From assembly GCA_046262635.1 (NCBI GenBank), contig JBHEMK010000164.1, positions 1 through 10,914 of the forward strand: 10,914 nt of DNA. The letters are read 5' to 3'. Position 1 is the first letter of the stretch. Every line of letters starts with the position of its first letter. A model generated the notes under the pieces. It was not told the DNA's origin. It saw only the letters and a program-made list of their open reading frames with translations, and did not search any database. Positions 1 to 5,844 of this stretch are shown here, one piece after another. This stretch comes from JBHEMK01 sp046262635. Lineage in GTDB: Bacteria; Actinomycetota; Thermoleophilia; Gaiellales; Gaiellaceae. A program made the translations under genes and the position numbers.

Positions 1-245
1 GCGACGAGCGGGATCACGACCATCAGAGCGACGAGGATGTAGAGCAGGTGCAGGTCGCGATGGCCGCTCGTCGGGAAGAGCGCACGGTCGAACACCACCT
101 TGGTCAGCAGCGACGGTGCGACGCCGAGACCCGCGGTGACGAGGATCATCGCGACCACGGCGGAGACCTGCCAGCGGTAGGGACGGAAGAGCCGCGCGAC
201 GCGGCGCGGCATCCCCGGAGTCGTGGGCTTGTCCGGGTCGGCCAT
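1..245 (-). CDS. ABC exporter, N-terminal part of the transmembrane domain (partial)
   Basis: Only the first 81 codons are in the window; the gene runs off the left edge. The protein starts MADPDKPTTPGMPRRVARLF and then shows two hydrophobic stretches, about residues 26-46 and 65-81. The short motif with FRPYRW before the first helix and SLLTKVVFDRALFP after it is typical of the start of the type I exporter membrane domain (MdlB/MsbA-like half transporters, where this domain is usually fused to the ATPase). The ATPase part is not visible, so the substrate and the fusion are inferred. ATG 245 lies 29 bp after the clpP stop on the same strand, so it may be co-transcribed with clpP. No strong ribosome binding site is seen before it. 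Confidence 0.75.
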   Translation of the reverse strand, partial: MADPDKPTTPGMPRRVARLFRPYRWQVSAVVAMILVTAGLGVAPSLLTKVVFDRALFPTSGHRDLHLLYILVALMVVIPLV

Positions 246-274
246 CCCGTCCAGCTTAGGGACGGCGGGAGGGT

Positions 275-865
275 CTATGCAGCCGCGCGGCTCTGCATGA
301 TCCCGTCGACGATCCCGTAGTCGACCGCTTCCTGCGGGTTCATGAAGCGGTCGCGGTCGATGTCCTGCAGCACCTGCTCGACGGCCTGCCCGGAATGGCG
401 GGAGATGATCTCCGCCATGCGCCGGGTCAGCTCGAGGATCTCCTTCGCCGCGATCTGGATATCGGCGGGCGTGCCCCGAAAGCCGCCCGAGCCCTGGTGG
501 ATCATCATCTTCGAGTTCGGCAGCGCGAACCGTTTCCCCGCGGCCCCCCCGGCGAGGATCATCGCCGCGGCGGACATGCCCATCCCGACGCAGACGGTCG
601 AGACGTCGGGCTTCACGTACTGCATCGCGTCGTAGATGGCCATGCCGGCATAGGCTGAGCCGCCGGGCGAGTTGATGTAGAGGGAGATGTCCTTGTCGGG
701 ATTTTCGGCCTCGAGGAAGAGCAGCTGCGCGGTGATCAGGTTCGCGATCCCGTCCTCGACCTCGCTGCCGAGAAAGACGATCCGCTCGCGCAGAAGGCGA
801 GAGTAGATGTCGAACGAGCGCTCGTAGCGGCCATCGGACTCGACGACCATCGGGACAAGGCTCAC
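275..865 (-). CDS. clpP: ATP-dependent Clp protease proteolytic subunit ClpP
   Basis: 196-aa serine peptidase that forms the tetradecameric proteolytic chamber used by ClpX/ClpC unfoldases in the cytoplasm. The catalytic triad is visible at the classical positions: Ser98 in GMGMSAAA, His123 in KMMIHQ and Asp172 in DIDRDRF. The substrate-channel strand YINSPGGS and the N-terminal FDIYSRLLRERIVFLG are also canonical, and the length is normal. The start is GTG 865 (VSLVPMVVES) because AAAGGAG lies 5 nt upstream (871-877). An in-frame upstream start at 904 would run through the promoter/operator region and is not preferred. A good promoter with an inverted repeat in its spacer lies at 907-936. 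Many actinobacteria carry clpP paralogues, often in tandem; no second clpP adjoins here. This may be an accessory copy under its own regulation. Confidence 0.97.
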   Translation of the reverse strand: MSLVPMVVESDGRYERSFDIYSRLLRERIVFLGSEVEDGIANLITAQLLFLEAENPDKDISLYINSPGGSAYAGMAIYDAMQYVKPDVSTVCVGMGMSAAAMILAGGAAGKRFALPNSKMMIHQGSGGFRGTPADIQIAAKEILELTRRMAEIISRHSGQAVEQVLQDIDRDRFMNPQEAVDYGIVDGIMQSRAAA

Positions 866-870
866 CGCGG

Positions 871-877
871 CTCCTTT
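871..877 (-). promoter_or_regulatory. Ribosome binding site of clpP
   Basis: AAAGGAG on the minus strand, 5 nt before GTG 865. It decides the clpP start in favour of 865 over the in-frame upstream codon at 904. Confidence 0.8.
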
Positions 878-879
878 CG

Positions 880-909
880 CTAAAATGCAACTGGTTGGTT
901 GCACATAAT
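880..909 (+). promoter_or_regulatory. Possible promoter of the SRPBCC-arsR operon
   Basis: On the plus strand CATAAT (904-909, 5 of 6 to TATAAT) lies 18 bp after CTAAAA (880-885), a poor -35 match. The spacer is exactly the inverted repeat 886-903. The -10 overlaps the -10 of the opposing clpP promoter. A start near 916 would give a leader of about 34 nt before GTG 950. The -10 and the symmetry support it; the -35 does not. Confidence 0.35.
886..903. promoter_or_regulatory. Inverted repeat, probable ArsR-family operator 1
   Basis: TGCAACTGGTTGGTTGCA: 6-bp arms TGCAAC/GTTGCA around a 6-bp centre. It has the same total length and the same GCAAC/GTTGC arms as the second repeat 27 bp downstream (centre to centre). 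ArsR-type winged-helix dimers linked to AHSA1-like genes typically bind short GC-rich inverted repeats in their own promoters. The link to this particular regulator is inferred from position. Confidence 0.55.
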
Positions 910-936
910 ATACGCAACCATACGGTTGCGTGTCAC
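907..936 (-). promoter_or_regulatory. Probable clpP promoter (GTGACA - 18 bp - TATATT)
   Basis: On the minus strand, GTGACA (931-936, 5 of 6 to TTGACA) is followed after exactly 18 bp by TATATT (907-912, 5 of 6 to TATAAT). Transcription would start near 900, giving a leader of about 35 nt that contains the clpP ribosome binding site. The spacer is exactly the inverted repeat 913-930, so a protein bound there would cover the promoter. The assignment is from consensus matching only. Confidence 0.5.
913..930. promoter_or_regulatory. Inverted repeat, probable ArsR-family operator 2
   Basis: CGCAACCATACGGTTGCG: perfect 7-bp arms CGCAACC/GGTTGCG around 4 bp. It occupies the whole spacer between the -35 and -10 of the clpP promoter. 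It shares the arms and the 18-bp length of the first repeat. Confidence 0.6.
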
Positions 937-938
937 CC

Positions 939-945
939 GAGGAGG
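939..945 (+). promoter_or_regulatory. Ribosome binding site of the SRPBCC gene
   Basis: GAGGAGG ends 4 nt before GTG 950. It chooses this start over the in-frame TTG at 899, which would translate through the operators. Confidence 0.7.
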
Positions 946-949
946 GGCC

Positions 950-1291
950 GTGGAGGTCAGCCGCGAGATCGTCTTCCCCGTCGAGCCCGACGAGGTCTGG
1001 AACGCTTTGACCGACCCGGACCGCCTCGAGGAGTGGTTCGCGAACGACGTCGAGCTCGACCCGCGGCCGGGCGGAGCGGGGGTATTCCGGTGGGACAACG
1101 GCGAGGAGCGTCGCGCGACCGTCCGCGTGGCGGAGCCCGGCGCGAGGCTCGTGCTCGACTGGGACGACGAGGGCGCCGTCGAGTTCACGCTCGAGCAGGT
1201 TGCAGACGGCACGCGGCTCGTCGTCGTCGAGACGCCGCCCGCGTTCACGACCGCCCTCGAGCTGCGCGCCTTCGCGTGGCAGACGGCGTAG
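950..1291 (+). CDS. SRPBCC / AHSA1-like domain protein
   Basis: 113-aa protein made of a single START-like (SRPBCC) fold of the AHSA1 type, which binds hydrophobic ligands in a helix-grip cavity. Visible hallmarks are the first strand and helix (VSREIVFPVEPDEVWNALTD, residues 3-22), then DRLEEWF, the PGGAGVFRWDNG strand pair around residues 41-52, GARLVLDWD, and the closing strand GTRLVVVETPP. GTG 950 is chosen for its ribosome binding site. The end overlaps the start of the ArsR frame by 16 bp (1276-1291), so the two genes were built as a coupled pair. SRPBCC-ArsR pairs are common in actinobacteria, usually with the regulator first; here the order is reversed. The ligand is unknown. Confidence 0.85.
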   Translation: MEVSREIVFPVEPDEVWNALTDPDRLEEWFANDVELDPRPGGAGVFRWDNGEERRATVRVAEPGARLVLDWDDEGAVEFTLEQVADGTRLVVVETPPAFTTALELRAFAWQTA

Positions 1292-1593
1292 ACCGGATCT
1301 TCGAAGCCCTCGGTGACCCTGGCCGGCGCGAGCTGATGCGCGCCGTGTCGCAGCGCGGGAGCGCGACGGCGACCGAGCTCGCCTAGGGCCGCGGTGTGAC
1401 GCGCCAGGCGGTCTCGAAGCAGCTCGCTACGTTGGCCGGCGCCGGCTTGCTGCGGGCAGAGCGTCGGGGCCGTGAGACGCGCTATGCGGTCACGCCCGAG
1501 CCGCTCGGCGACGCGATGGCGTGGATCGTGGACATCGGCGGCCGCTGGGACGACCGGCTGGCCGCCCTTCAACGGCATCTGACGAGTGAGTAG
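1276..1593 (+). pseudogene. ArsR-family transcriptional regulator with an in-frame amber codon
   Basis: One open frame from GTG 1276 to TAG 1591 would encode a 105-residue ArsR-type winged-helix repressor, except for TAG 1384-1386 at codon 37. Before it is the family N-terminus (VDRIFEALGDPGRRELMRAV, then TATELA); after it are the recognition helix region VTRQAVSKQLATLAGAGLL (41-59) and the wing with RRGRETRYAVTPEPLG. Both halves are otherwise intact and in one frame, so a single substitution explains the break. The stop falls between the two helices of the DNA-binding motif, so the 36-residue product cannot bind DNA. GTG 1396 could restart a 65-aa fragment that keeps the recognition helix, but no clear ribosome binding site precedes it. 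Sequencing error, recent nonsense mutation or readthrough are alternatives. No metal-binding cysteines are seen, as usual for this subgroup. Confidence 0.85.
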
Positions 1594-1596
1594 ATT
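1591..1596 (+). promoter_or_regulatory. Possible -10 box of a leaderless aldo/keto reductase transcript
   Basis: TAGATT fits TANNNT and ends 6 nt before GTG 1603, the layout of leaderless actinobacterial starts. It overlaps the arsR stop codon. No convincing -35 is seen (TTCAAC 17 bp upstream). The gene may instead be read from the arsR operon. Confidence 0.3.
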
Positions 1597-1602
1597 CACT
1601 CC

Positions 1603-2559
1603 GTGGAGGAGCGCGAGCTCGGTCGGACGGGGATCCGCGTCTCGCGCCTCATCCTGGGCTGTGGCAACTTCGGCGGCATCGGCTCGGCGCCTGAGTTCTT
1701 CGGCGGAGGCGAGTCGAGGGAGGACGCGGCCGCGATCATGGACGCAGCCTGGGAGCAGGGGATCACGACGTTCGACACCGCCGACGCGTACGGTGGCGGC
1801 CGCAGCGAGACCATCATCGGCGAGTGGCTCCGGGCGAAGGGCAGGGCGGTGCGCGACCGGATCGTCCTCGCGACCAAGGTGTTCAACCCCATGGACGCGG
1901 GCGAGGACTCTGGGCTCGCTCCCGAGCGGGTGCGGCGGCAGCTCGAGAGCAGCCTCAGGCGCCTCGGGCTCGAGCGGGTCGACCTCTACCTCACGCACGA
2001 GCCGGATCCGGCGACGCCGCTCCGCGAGACGCTCGGGGCCATGAACGGGCTGGTCGGCGCCGGCAAGGTCGGGGCCGTCGGTGCCTCGAACGTCGACCGG
2101 ACGGTTCTCACCGAGGGTCTCGACACCTACCGCTTTGTGCAGAACTCATATTCCCTGCTCGATCGCGAGGCCGAGGAGGAGGTCCTGCCGCTCTGCGCCC
2201 GGCACGGCCTGGGGTTCACTCCGTTCAGCCCGCTCGCCGGCGGCTGGCTGACAGGCAAGTATCGCCGCGACGCGCTGCCGGAGCCGGGCTCGCGCATGAC
2301 CCTGCGGCCCGGTCCCTACCGGCACCTGAAAAACGACCGCGTGTACAACGGGCTCGAGGCACTCGGCGAGCGGGCCGCGGCGCACGGGGTCGATCGCGCC
2401 ACGCTCGCGGTCGCGTGGCTCCTTGCGCAGCCGGAGGTGACCGCCGTGATCGTTGGCCCGCGCCGACCGGCGCACCTCGAGCCGGCGCTCCGCGCGCTCG
2501 ACCTCGAACTCGCTCCCGGCGAAGCCGGCGAGCTCGCCGCGCTGTTCGACGTGGGCTAG
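1603..2559 (+). CDS. Aldo/keto reductase
   Basis: 318-aa NADPH-dependent oxidoreductase with the (beta/alpha)8 barrel of the AKR superfamily, cytosolic. The catalytic tetrad can be read: Asp58 and Tyr63 in FDTADAYGGGRSE, Lys92 in LATKVFNP and His132 in LTHEPDP. The substrate/cofactor segment GAVGASN, SPLAGGWLTGKY and the C-terminal nucleotide-binding part AVIVGPRRPAHLEPAL follow in the expected order, and length is typical. Start GTG 1603 lies 9 nt after the arsR stop; no ribosome binding site is visible, but a TANNNT box is. The carbonyl or aldehyde substrate cannot be told from sequence. The stop codon overlaps the pdxH stop in a shared CTAG (2556-2559). Confidence 0.92.
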   Translation: MEERELGRTGIRVSRLILGCGNFGGIGSAPEFFGGGESREDAAAIMDAAWEQGITTFDTADAYGGGRSETIIGEWLRAKGRAVRDRIVLATKVFNPMDAGEDSGLAPERVRRQLESSLRRLGLERVDLYLTHEPDPATPLRETLGAMNGLVGAGKVGAVGASNVDRTVLTEGLDTYRFVQNSYSLLDREAEEEVLPLCARHGLGFTPFSPLAGGWLTGKYRRDALPEPGSRMTLRPGPYRHLKNDRVYNGLEALGERAAAHGVDRATLAVAWLLAQPEVTAVIVGPRRPAHLEPALRALDLELAPGEAGELAALFDVG

Positions 2560-3167
2560 GGCTGCAGCCGCTGGACCGTCCAGCCGCCTCGGCCGTCGGG
2601 CCGGTAGCAGAAGCGGTCGTGAAGCCGACTCTCGCGGTGCTGCCAGAACTCCCACGCCTCGGGGCGGATGCGATAGCCGCCCCACCACGCCGGCAGCGGC
2701 ACCTCCAGCCCCTCGTACGCGAGCGTGAGCTTCGCCTCGCGCTTCTCCAGTTCCTCGCGGCTCCCGATCGGCTGGCTTTGGCGCGAGACGCGGGCGCCGA
2801 CCTGTGCCCCGCGCGGGCGCGTCCGAAAGTACGCCGCCGACTCCTCCTGAGCGACCCGCTCGGCCGGGCCCTCGATCCGCACCTGGCGGCCGAGCGGCTG
2901 CCAGTGAAACAGCAGGGCTGCGCGCGGGTTGGACTCGAGCTCCTCGCCCTTCCGGCTCTCGTAGTTCGTATGGAAGACGAGTCCGTCCTCGTCGAACCGC
3001 TTCAAGAGCACCATGCGCACGGAGGGCGCACCCTCCGGCGTCGCAGTCGCAAGCGCCGTCGCCTCGGCCGAGGGGACGGTGGCCCCCGCCTCGGCGAACC
3101 AGCGCGCGAACTGGCGCAGCGGATCAGGATCGAGATCGGTCTCCGAGAGGGGTTTGTCCTCGTCCAC
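2556..3167 (-). CDS. pdxH: Pyridoxamine/pyridoxine 5'-phosphate oxidase
   Basis: 203-aa FMN enzyme that oxidises pyridoxine or pyridoxamine 5'-phosphate to pyridoxal 5'-phosphate (vitamin B6 salvage and synthesis). The family signature WEFWQHRESRLHDR is at residues 172-185. FMN-binding elements RMVLLK (51-56), SRK (71-73) and RQVRIEG (94-100), plus WWGGYRIRP near 161-169, are all present, separating it from the F420-binding relatives of the same split-barrel fold. GTG 3167 (VDEDKPLSE) is chosen because it matches the usual length and has a TANNNT box 8 nt upstream. The open frame extends to 3299, but that part looks non-coding. It is convergent with the aldo/keto reductase. Confidence 0.93.
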   Translation of the reverse strand: MDEDKPLSETDLDPDPLRQFARWFAEAGATVPSAEATALATATPEGAPSVRMVLLKRFDEDGLVFHTNYESRKGEELESNPRAALLFHWQPLGRQVRIEGPAERVAQEESAAYFRTRPRGAQVGARVSRQSQPIGSREELEKREAKLTLAYEGLEVPLPAWWGGYRIRPEAWEFWQHRESRLHDRFCYRPDGRGGWTVQRLQP

Positions 3168-3175
3168 GACGCAGC

Positions 3176-3181
3176 ACCCTA
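3176..3181 (-). promoter_or_regulatory. Possible -10 box of a leaderless pdxH transcript
   Basis: TAGGGT (TANNNT) on the minus strand ends 8 nt before GTG 3167, where no good ribosome binding site exists. No -35 match is seen. Confidence 0.25.
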
Positions 3182-4021
3182 ACGGGCGCCTCCCCGGCCG
3201 GGTGAGGAGATTCGTGCTGACCGGAGGATGGCAGACAGCCGTCCTCGGTCCCCGTCTGTCACACCAGGTCTCCGGCCGCAGCCATTCGTCTCGCGTCAAT
3301 GGCCACCCCGGGCCGATCTTCCCGTGCGAGCTCGTTCAGTCGACGCGTGCCGCCGTTTGCATCCGACGAGATCGAGGGGGTCTCCGAGGGGCTCCTGCCC
3401 GAGCTGGACCGCTGGGCCCTGGCGCGCGGCGCTGTTTGCCCAACGACGAGCTTCGACGCGTGACCGGAGACAGCATCGATCCGCTGGGTGCCTTCCGGCT
3501 CCGGCTCGAGCCCCTGCTACCGGTCGAGTTGCTCCAGTTCGTGGGGATCTCTGCGGCTCGGCCTCGGCCGTCGCAGCGCACCCCGCGGCCTGGCGGCCCT
3601 GCGGCACGGATTCATCGACCGGCACGCTTCCGGCTCGGGGCTCGGCGCACATCTCAGTCACGAACATGCACGGGAGTCTGATCCCGGCCGACCATCCGGC
3701 AGCCGAATGCCCATGATCGTTGGCCCTCGCCGCGGCGGGCCTCGCCCAGGCGGCGGCGCCACCTACCGGTGTTCGAATGCGGGACCGCGAAGAAGCGTCC
3801 TGCGGTGCACTCGCCGTCCAGGGGCGCAATCCACGAGCTCGCCCACGCCGCCTCGGGGCGCGAGCGGTGGACCTCACCTCCCGTGGCCCCCTGGCGGTCG
3901 CCGTGACAACGGGCTGCGGCCGAGCGGGCCGCCGACGTAGCCGCGCCGATCTGGCCCCTGGGCTTCCGCGCAATCCTGGCAGCCTCCTCGGCACGGCCGC
4001 GCCTCCTCCGCTGAGTCCGCT
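3182..4021. other. Gap of about 840 bp without a convincing gene
   Basis: Several long open frames cross this stretch, but all are rich in Arg, Pro, Ser and Ala without motifs, as expected of chance frames in GC-rich DNA. The least chance-like part is 3299-3560. An ATG frame 3299-3463 (54 aa) contains FASDEIEGVSEGLLPELDRW, with mixed acidic and hydrophobic residues, and a second frame directly after it contains DSIDPLGAFRLRLEPLLPVE. This could be a decayed or frameshifted gene. No family was recognised and no ribosome binding site precedes ATG 3299. No tRNA, repeat array or T-tract terminator was found. A plus-strand frame 3720-4025 ends in a CTAG shared with the response regulator stop but reads like noise. 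Confidence 0.4.
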
Positions 4022-4648
4022 CTAGGTGATCAGCGACTGGCGCAGCGCGGTCGCGACGGCCTGCGTCCGCGTGTCGGCTTCGAGCTTGGCCATCGCCTTG
4101 CGCACGTATGTCCGTACCGTTTCGGACGAGATGAAGAGGCGCCTGCCGATCTCGTCGTTCGAGAGCCCATCGGAAAGCAGCCGCAGGACATCCCGTTCCC
4201 GCTGGGTGAGCGCCGGGAGCTGCTCGGTCACACGCGCGCTCACGAGCACGCCGGCGAGCACGGGATCGACGTAGGTGCCGCCGGCCGCGACGAGCTCGAC
4301 CGCGCGAACGAGATCCTGCAGCGGCGCGTCCTTCAGGACGAAGCCGCGAACGCCGGCGTCCAGCGCCTCGGTTACGAGCGCTCGGTCGCCGTACGCCGTG
4401 TAGATGATGAAGCCGGTCTGCGGCACGCTCGGCGCCGCCCTGCGCGCCACCTCGATGCCGCTCAGGCGCGGCATGCGCAGGTCGACGAGGGCGACCCGAG
4501 GCATCCGCGTCTCGATCTTCGCCAGCGCCTCCTCGCCGTTCTGGGCACGTCCGATCACGTCGACACCGGCATCCTCGAGTACGTCGACGACAGCGGTCAG
4601 CATCGCTGGATGGTCGTCCGCAACGACTGCGGTTACCGCCTCAGGCAT
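4022..4648 (-). CDS. NarL/FixJ-type response regulator (REC + LuxR HTH)
   Basis: 208-aa cytosolic two-component regulator. The receiver domain (about 5-125) has the acidic pair Asp11-Asp12 in VVADDHPAM, phospho-acceptor Asp56 in VALVDLRMP, Thr84 in YTAY and Lys107 in VLKDA. The LuxR-type DNA-binding domain (about 145-207) contains LTQRERDVLRLLSDG, then SNDEIGRRLFISSETVRTYV. The start is set at ATG 4648 (MPEAVTAVVADDHP), which fits the family; GTG 4654 and ATG 4690 are in-frame alternatives and none has a clear ribosome binding site. No histidine kinase gene is in the window, so it is an orphan here. It is divergent from the GerMN lipoprotein gene with an 80-bp gap, which makes that gene a possible target. 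Target and signal are unknown. Confidence 0.93.
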   Translation of the reverse strand: MPEAVTAVVADDHPAMLTAVVDVLEDAGVDVIGRAQNGEEALAKIETRMPRVALVDLRMPRLSGIEVARRAAPSVPQTGFIIYTAYGDRALVTEALDAGVRGFVLKDAPLQDLVRAVELVAAGGTYVDPVLAGVLVSARVTEQLPALTQRERDVLRLLSDGLSNDEIGRRLFISSETVRTYVRKAMAKLEADTRTQAVATALRQSLIT

Positions 4649-4715
4649 AGTCACGCGCAAGGTACATTCCGGCCCGCTCTCCTGCGGCAACGGGCTCGCC
4701 GGCTCGGGGCGGCTG

Positions 4716-4721
4716 TAGCCT
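4716..4721 (+). promoter_or_regulatory. Possible -10 box of a leaderless GerMN lipoprotein transcript
   Basis: TAGCCT (TANNNT) ends 7 nt before GTG 4729, which has no visible ribosome binding site. The -35 is not recognisable. Confidence 0.25.
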
Positions 4722-4728
4722 TCCGGCC

Positions 4729-5592
4729 GTGCCCGCCGAGGCCAAGCACCCGCGTCCCGGCCTCCCCTGCCCGACGGCCTGCAAACGCCGTTTGACCCGG
4801 GTCGCCTTCGCCGCGCTGGCCCTCCTTGGCCTCGCCGCAGGTTGCGGCGACAAGCACAACAGCAGCCCCACGGTGCAGGAGCCTACGGTCACCACCACTC
4901 CGCTACCCGCGACCCAGAGCGAGACCGCGACTGCTCCCGGGCCCAAGCAGCTCACGCGCCTCCACGTCTACTTCGCCCGCGACGGCAAAGTCGCCCCGGT
5001 CGGCCGCAACGTACCGTCGACCTCGGCTCTAGCCGGCGCGGCGGTCTCCGCCCTGCTCGCCGGCCCGACGGCAGCGGAGCGGAGCGAGGGGCTCACCACC
5101 GCCGTGCCGGACGGGACACCGCCTCCCGGCTTGACGATCGCGAACGGAGTTGCGACGGTACAACTGGCTGGGAAACTCGACGCGGTCGCCAAGGCCCAGC
5201 TCGTCTACACGCTCACCCAGTTCCCGGCCATCTCAGCGGTCCGGCTCGGCGGCGCGCGGCCGGCCGCGCGCTCGACCTACGAGCAAGAGACGCCACCGAT
5301 CCTCGTGGAGTCGCCACTGCCGGATCAGGCGGCCACGAGCCCCGTCCGATTCAGCGGCACCGCGAACACGTTCGAGGCGACCTTCCAGGCCGATGTCGTC
5401 GACGCGTCCGGGAACGTGCTCGCGACCAAGACGGTCACCGCCACCTCGGGCTCCGGCGACCGCGGCACCTTCGACGAGACGATCGCCTATGGCGATGCCA
5501 CGGGCGCGGGCAAGCTCGTCGTCTATGAGATCTCGGCGAGCGACTCGTCCCGCATCCACCAGGTCGAGATCCCGCTGCGCCTCGGCGGCTAG
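4729..5592 (+). CDS. GerMN/Gmad2 domain lipoprotein
   Basis: 287-aa exported lipoprotein. The N-terminus has a basic stretch (KRRLTR, 19-24), a hydrophobic core and lipobox LAAGC with Cys39 as the lipidation site. A Thr/Pro/Ser-rich linker (about 42-74) follows. A GerMN domain fills about 76-175: LHVYFARDGKVAPVGRNVP, then ALLAGPTAAE, GVATVQLAG and the helix AKAQLVYTLTQFPAISAVRL. A C-terminal Gmad2 immunoglobulin-like domain covers about 189-285 (ILVESPLPDQAATSPVRFSGTA onward). The same domain pair occurs in spore-germination proteins of Firmicutes and in envelope lipoproteins of non-sporulating actinobacteria. Here a structural role at the outer face of the membrane is likely, though unproven. 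GTG 4729 is the only start giving a full signal peptide with an n-region. The stop shares a CTAG with the next, convergent gene. Confidence 0.88.
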   Translation: MPAEAKHPRPGLPCPTACKRRLTRVAFAALALLGLAAGCGDKHNSSPTVQEPTVTTTPLPATQSETATAPGPKQLTRLHVYFARDGKVAPVGRNVPSTSALAGAAVSALLAGPTAAERSEGLTTAVPDGTPPPGLTIANGVATVQLAGKLDAVAKAQLVYTLTQFPAISAVRLGGARPAARSTYEQETPPILVESPLPDQAATSPVRFSGTANTFEATFQADVVDASGNVLATKTVTATSGSGDRGTFDETIAYGDATGAGKLVVYEISASDSSRIHQVEIPLRLGG

Positions 5593-5834
5593 CTCAGGCG
5601 GGCACGCAAATCGGCGGGGCGCAGCATTCCCTTGAGCTCCTCCGCGGGCGGGATGAGCTCGCGCGCGACCCTCAGCACGGTCGCAGCGTCGTCGGAGAAC
5701 GGGCTGAGGATCCTCGTTCCCTTGAGAATCGCCCGGTCCGGGCCCATCGGCGTCGGGAACGCGGCGAGGTCCCGCTCGTGGTAGCCCTTGTGGCGCAGGG
5801 CCTCGTTCGCTGCGGCGATCCAGTCGGCGGGCAT
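5589..5834 (-). CDS. Hypothetical 81-aa protein
   Basis: Not assigned to a family. The frame from ATG 5834 reads MPADWIAAANEALRHKGYHE, then FPTPMGPDRAILKGTRILSP, and ends with a charged helical part (VLRVARELIPPAEELKG). The balanced composition, with no Arg/Pro/Ser excess, supports real coding. There are no signal peptide, membrane segment or cysteines. It starts 10 nt after the hydrolase remnant's stop, on the same strand, so it was probably co-transcribed with it. Only a weak AGGA lies 13 nt before the start. The stop overlaps the GerMN lipoprotein stop in CTAG 5589-5592. The frame is open upstream to 6002, but that part lies out of frame over the hydrolase remnant. Confidence 0.55.
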   Translation of the reverse strand: MPADWIAAANEALRHKGYHERDLAAFPTPMGPDRAILKGTRILSPFSDDAATVLRVARELIPPAEELKGMLRPADLRARLS

Positions 5835-5844
5835 CGGTGTGAGG

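Noticed and set aside
899..949. In-frame TTG start extending the SRPBCC gene upstream
   Set aside because: It would translate through both promoters and the second operator, and GTG 950 has a good ribosome binding site.
880..1998. Long minus-strand open frame (372 aa) over the SRPBCC, arsR and reductase genes
   Set aside because: It is antisense to genes with clear motifs, is rich in Arg, Pro and Ser, has no family features, and would start within the clpP promoter region.
1824..3182. 452-aa plus-strand open frame across the aldo/keto reductase and pdxH
   Set aside because: It runs out of frame through one real gene and antisense to another, and its composition is Arg/Ala/Pro noise.
3772..3778. 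TTCGAAT resembling a tRNA T-loop
   Set aside because: The flanking bases do not form a 5-bp T stem, and no acceptor or anticodon stem was found around it.
3720..4025. Plus-strand 101-aa frame ending in a CTAG shared with the response regulator
   Set aside because: The stop arrangement resembles the two real convergent pairs, but the translation is Pro/Arg/Ala-rich without motifs and there is no ribosome binding site.
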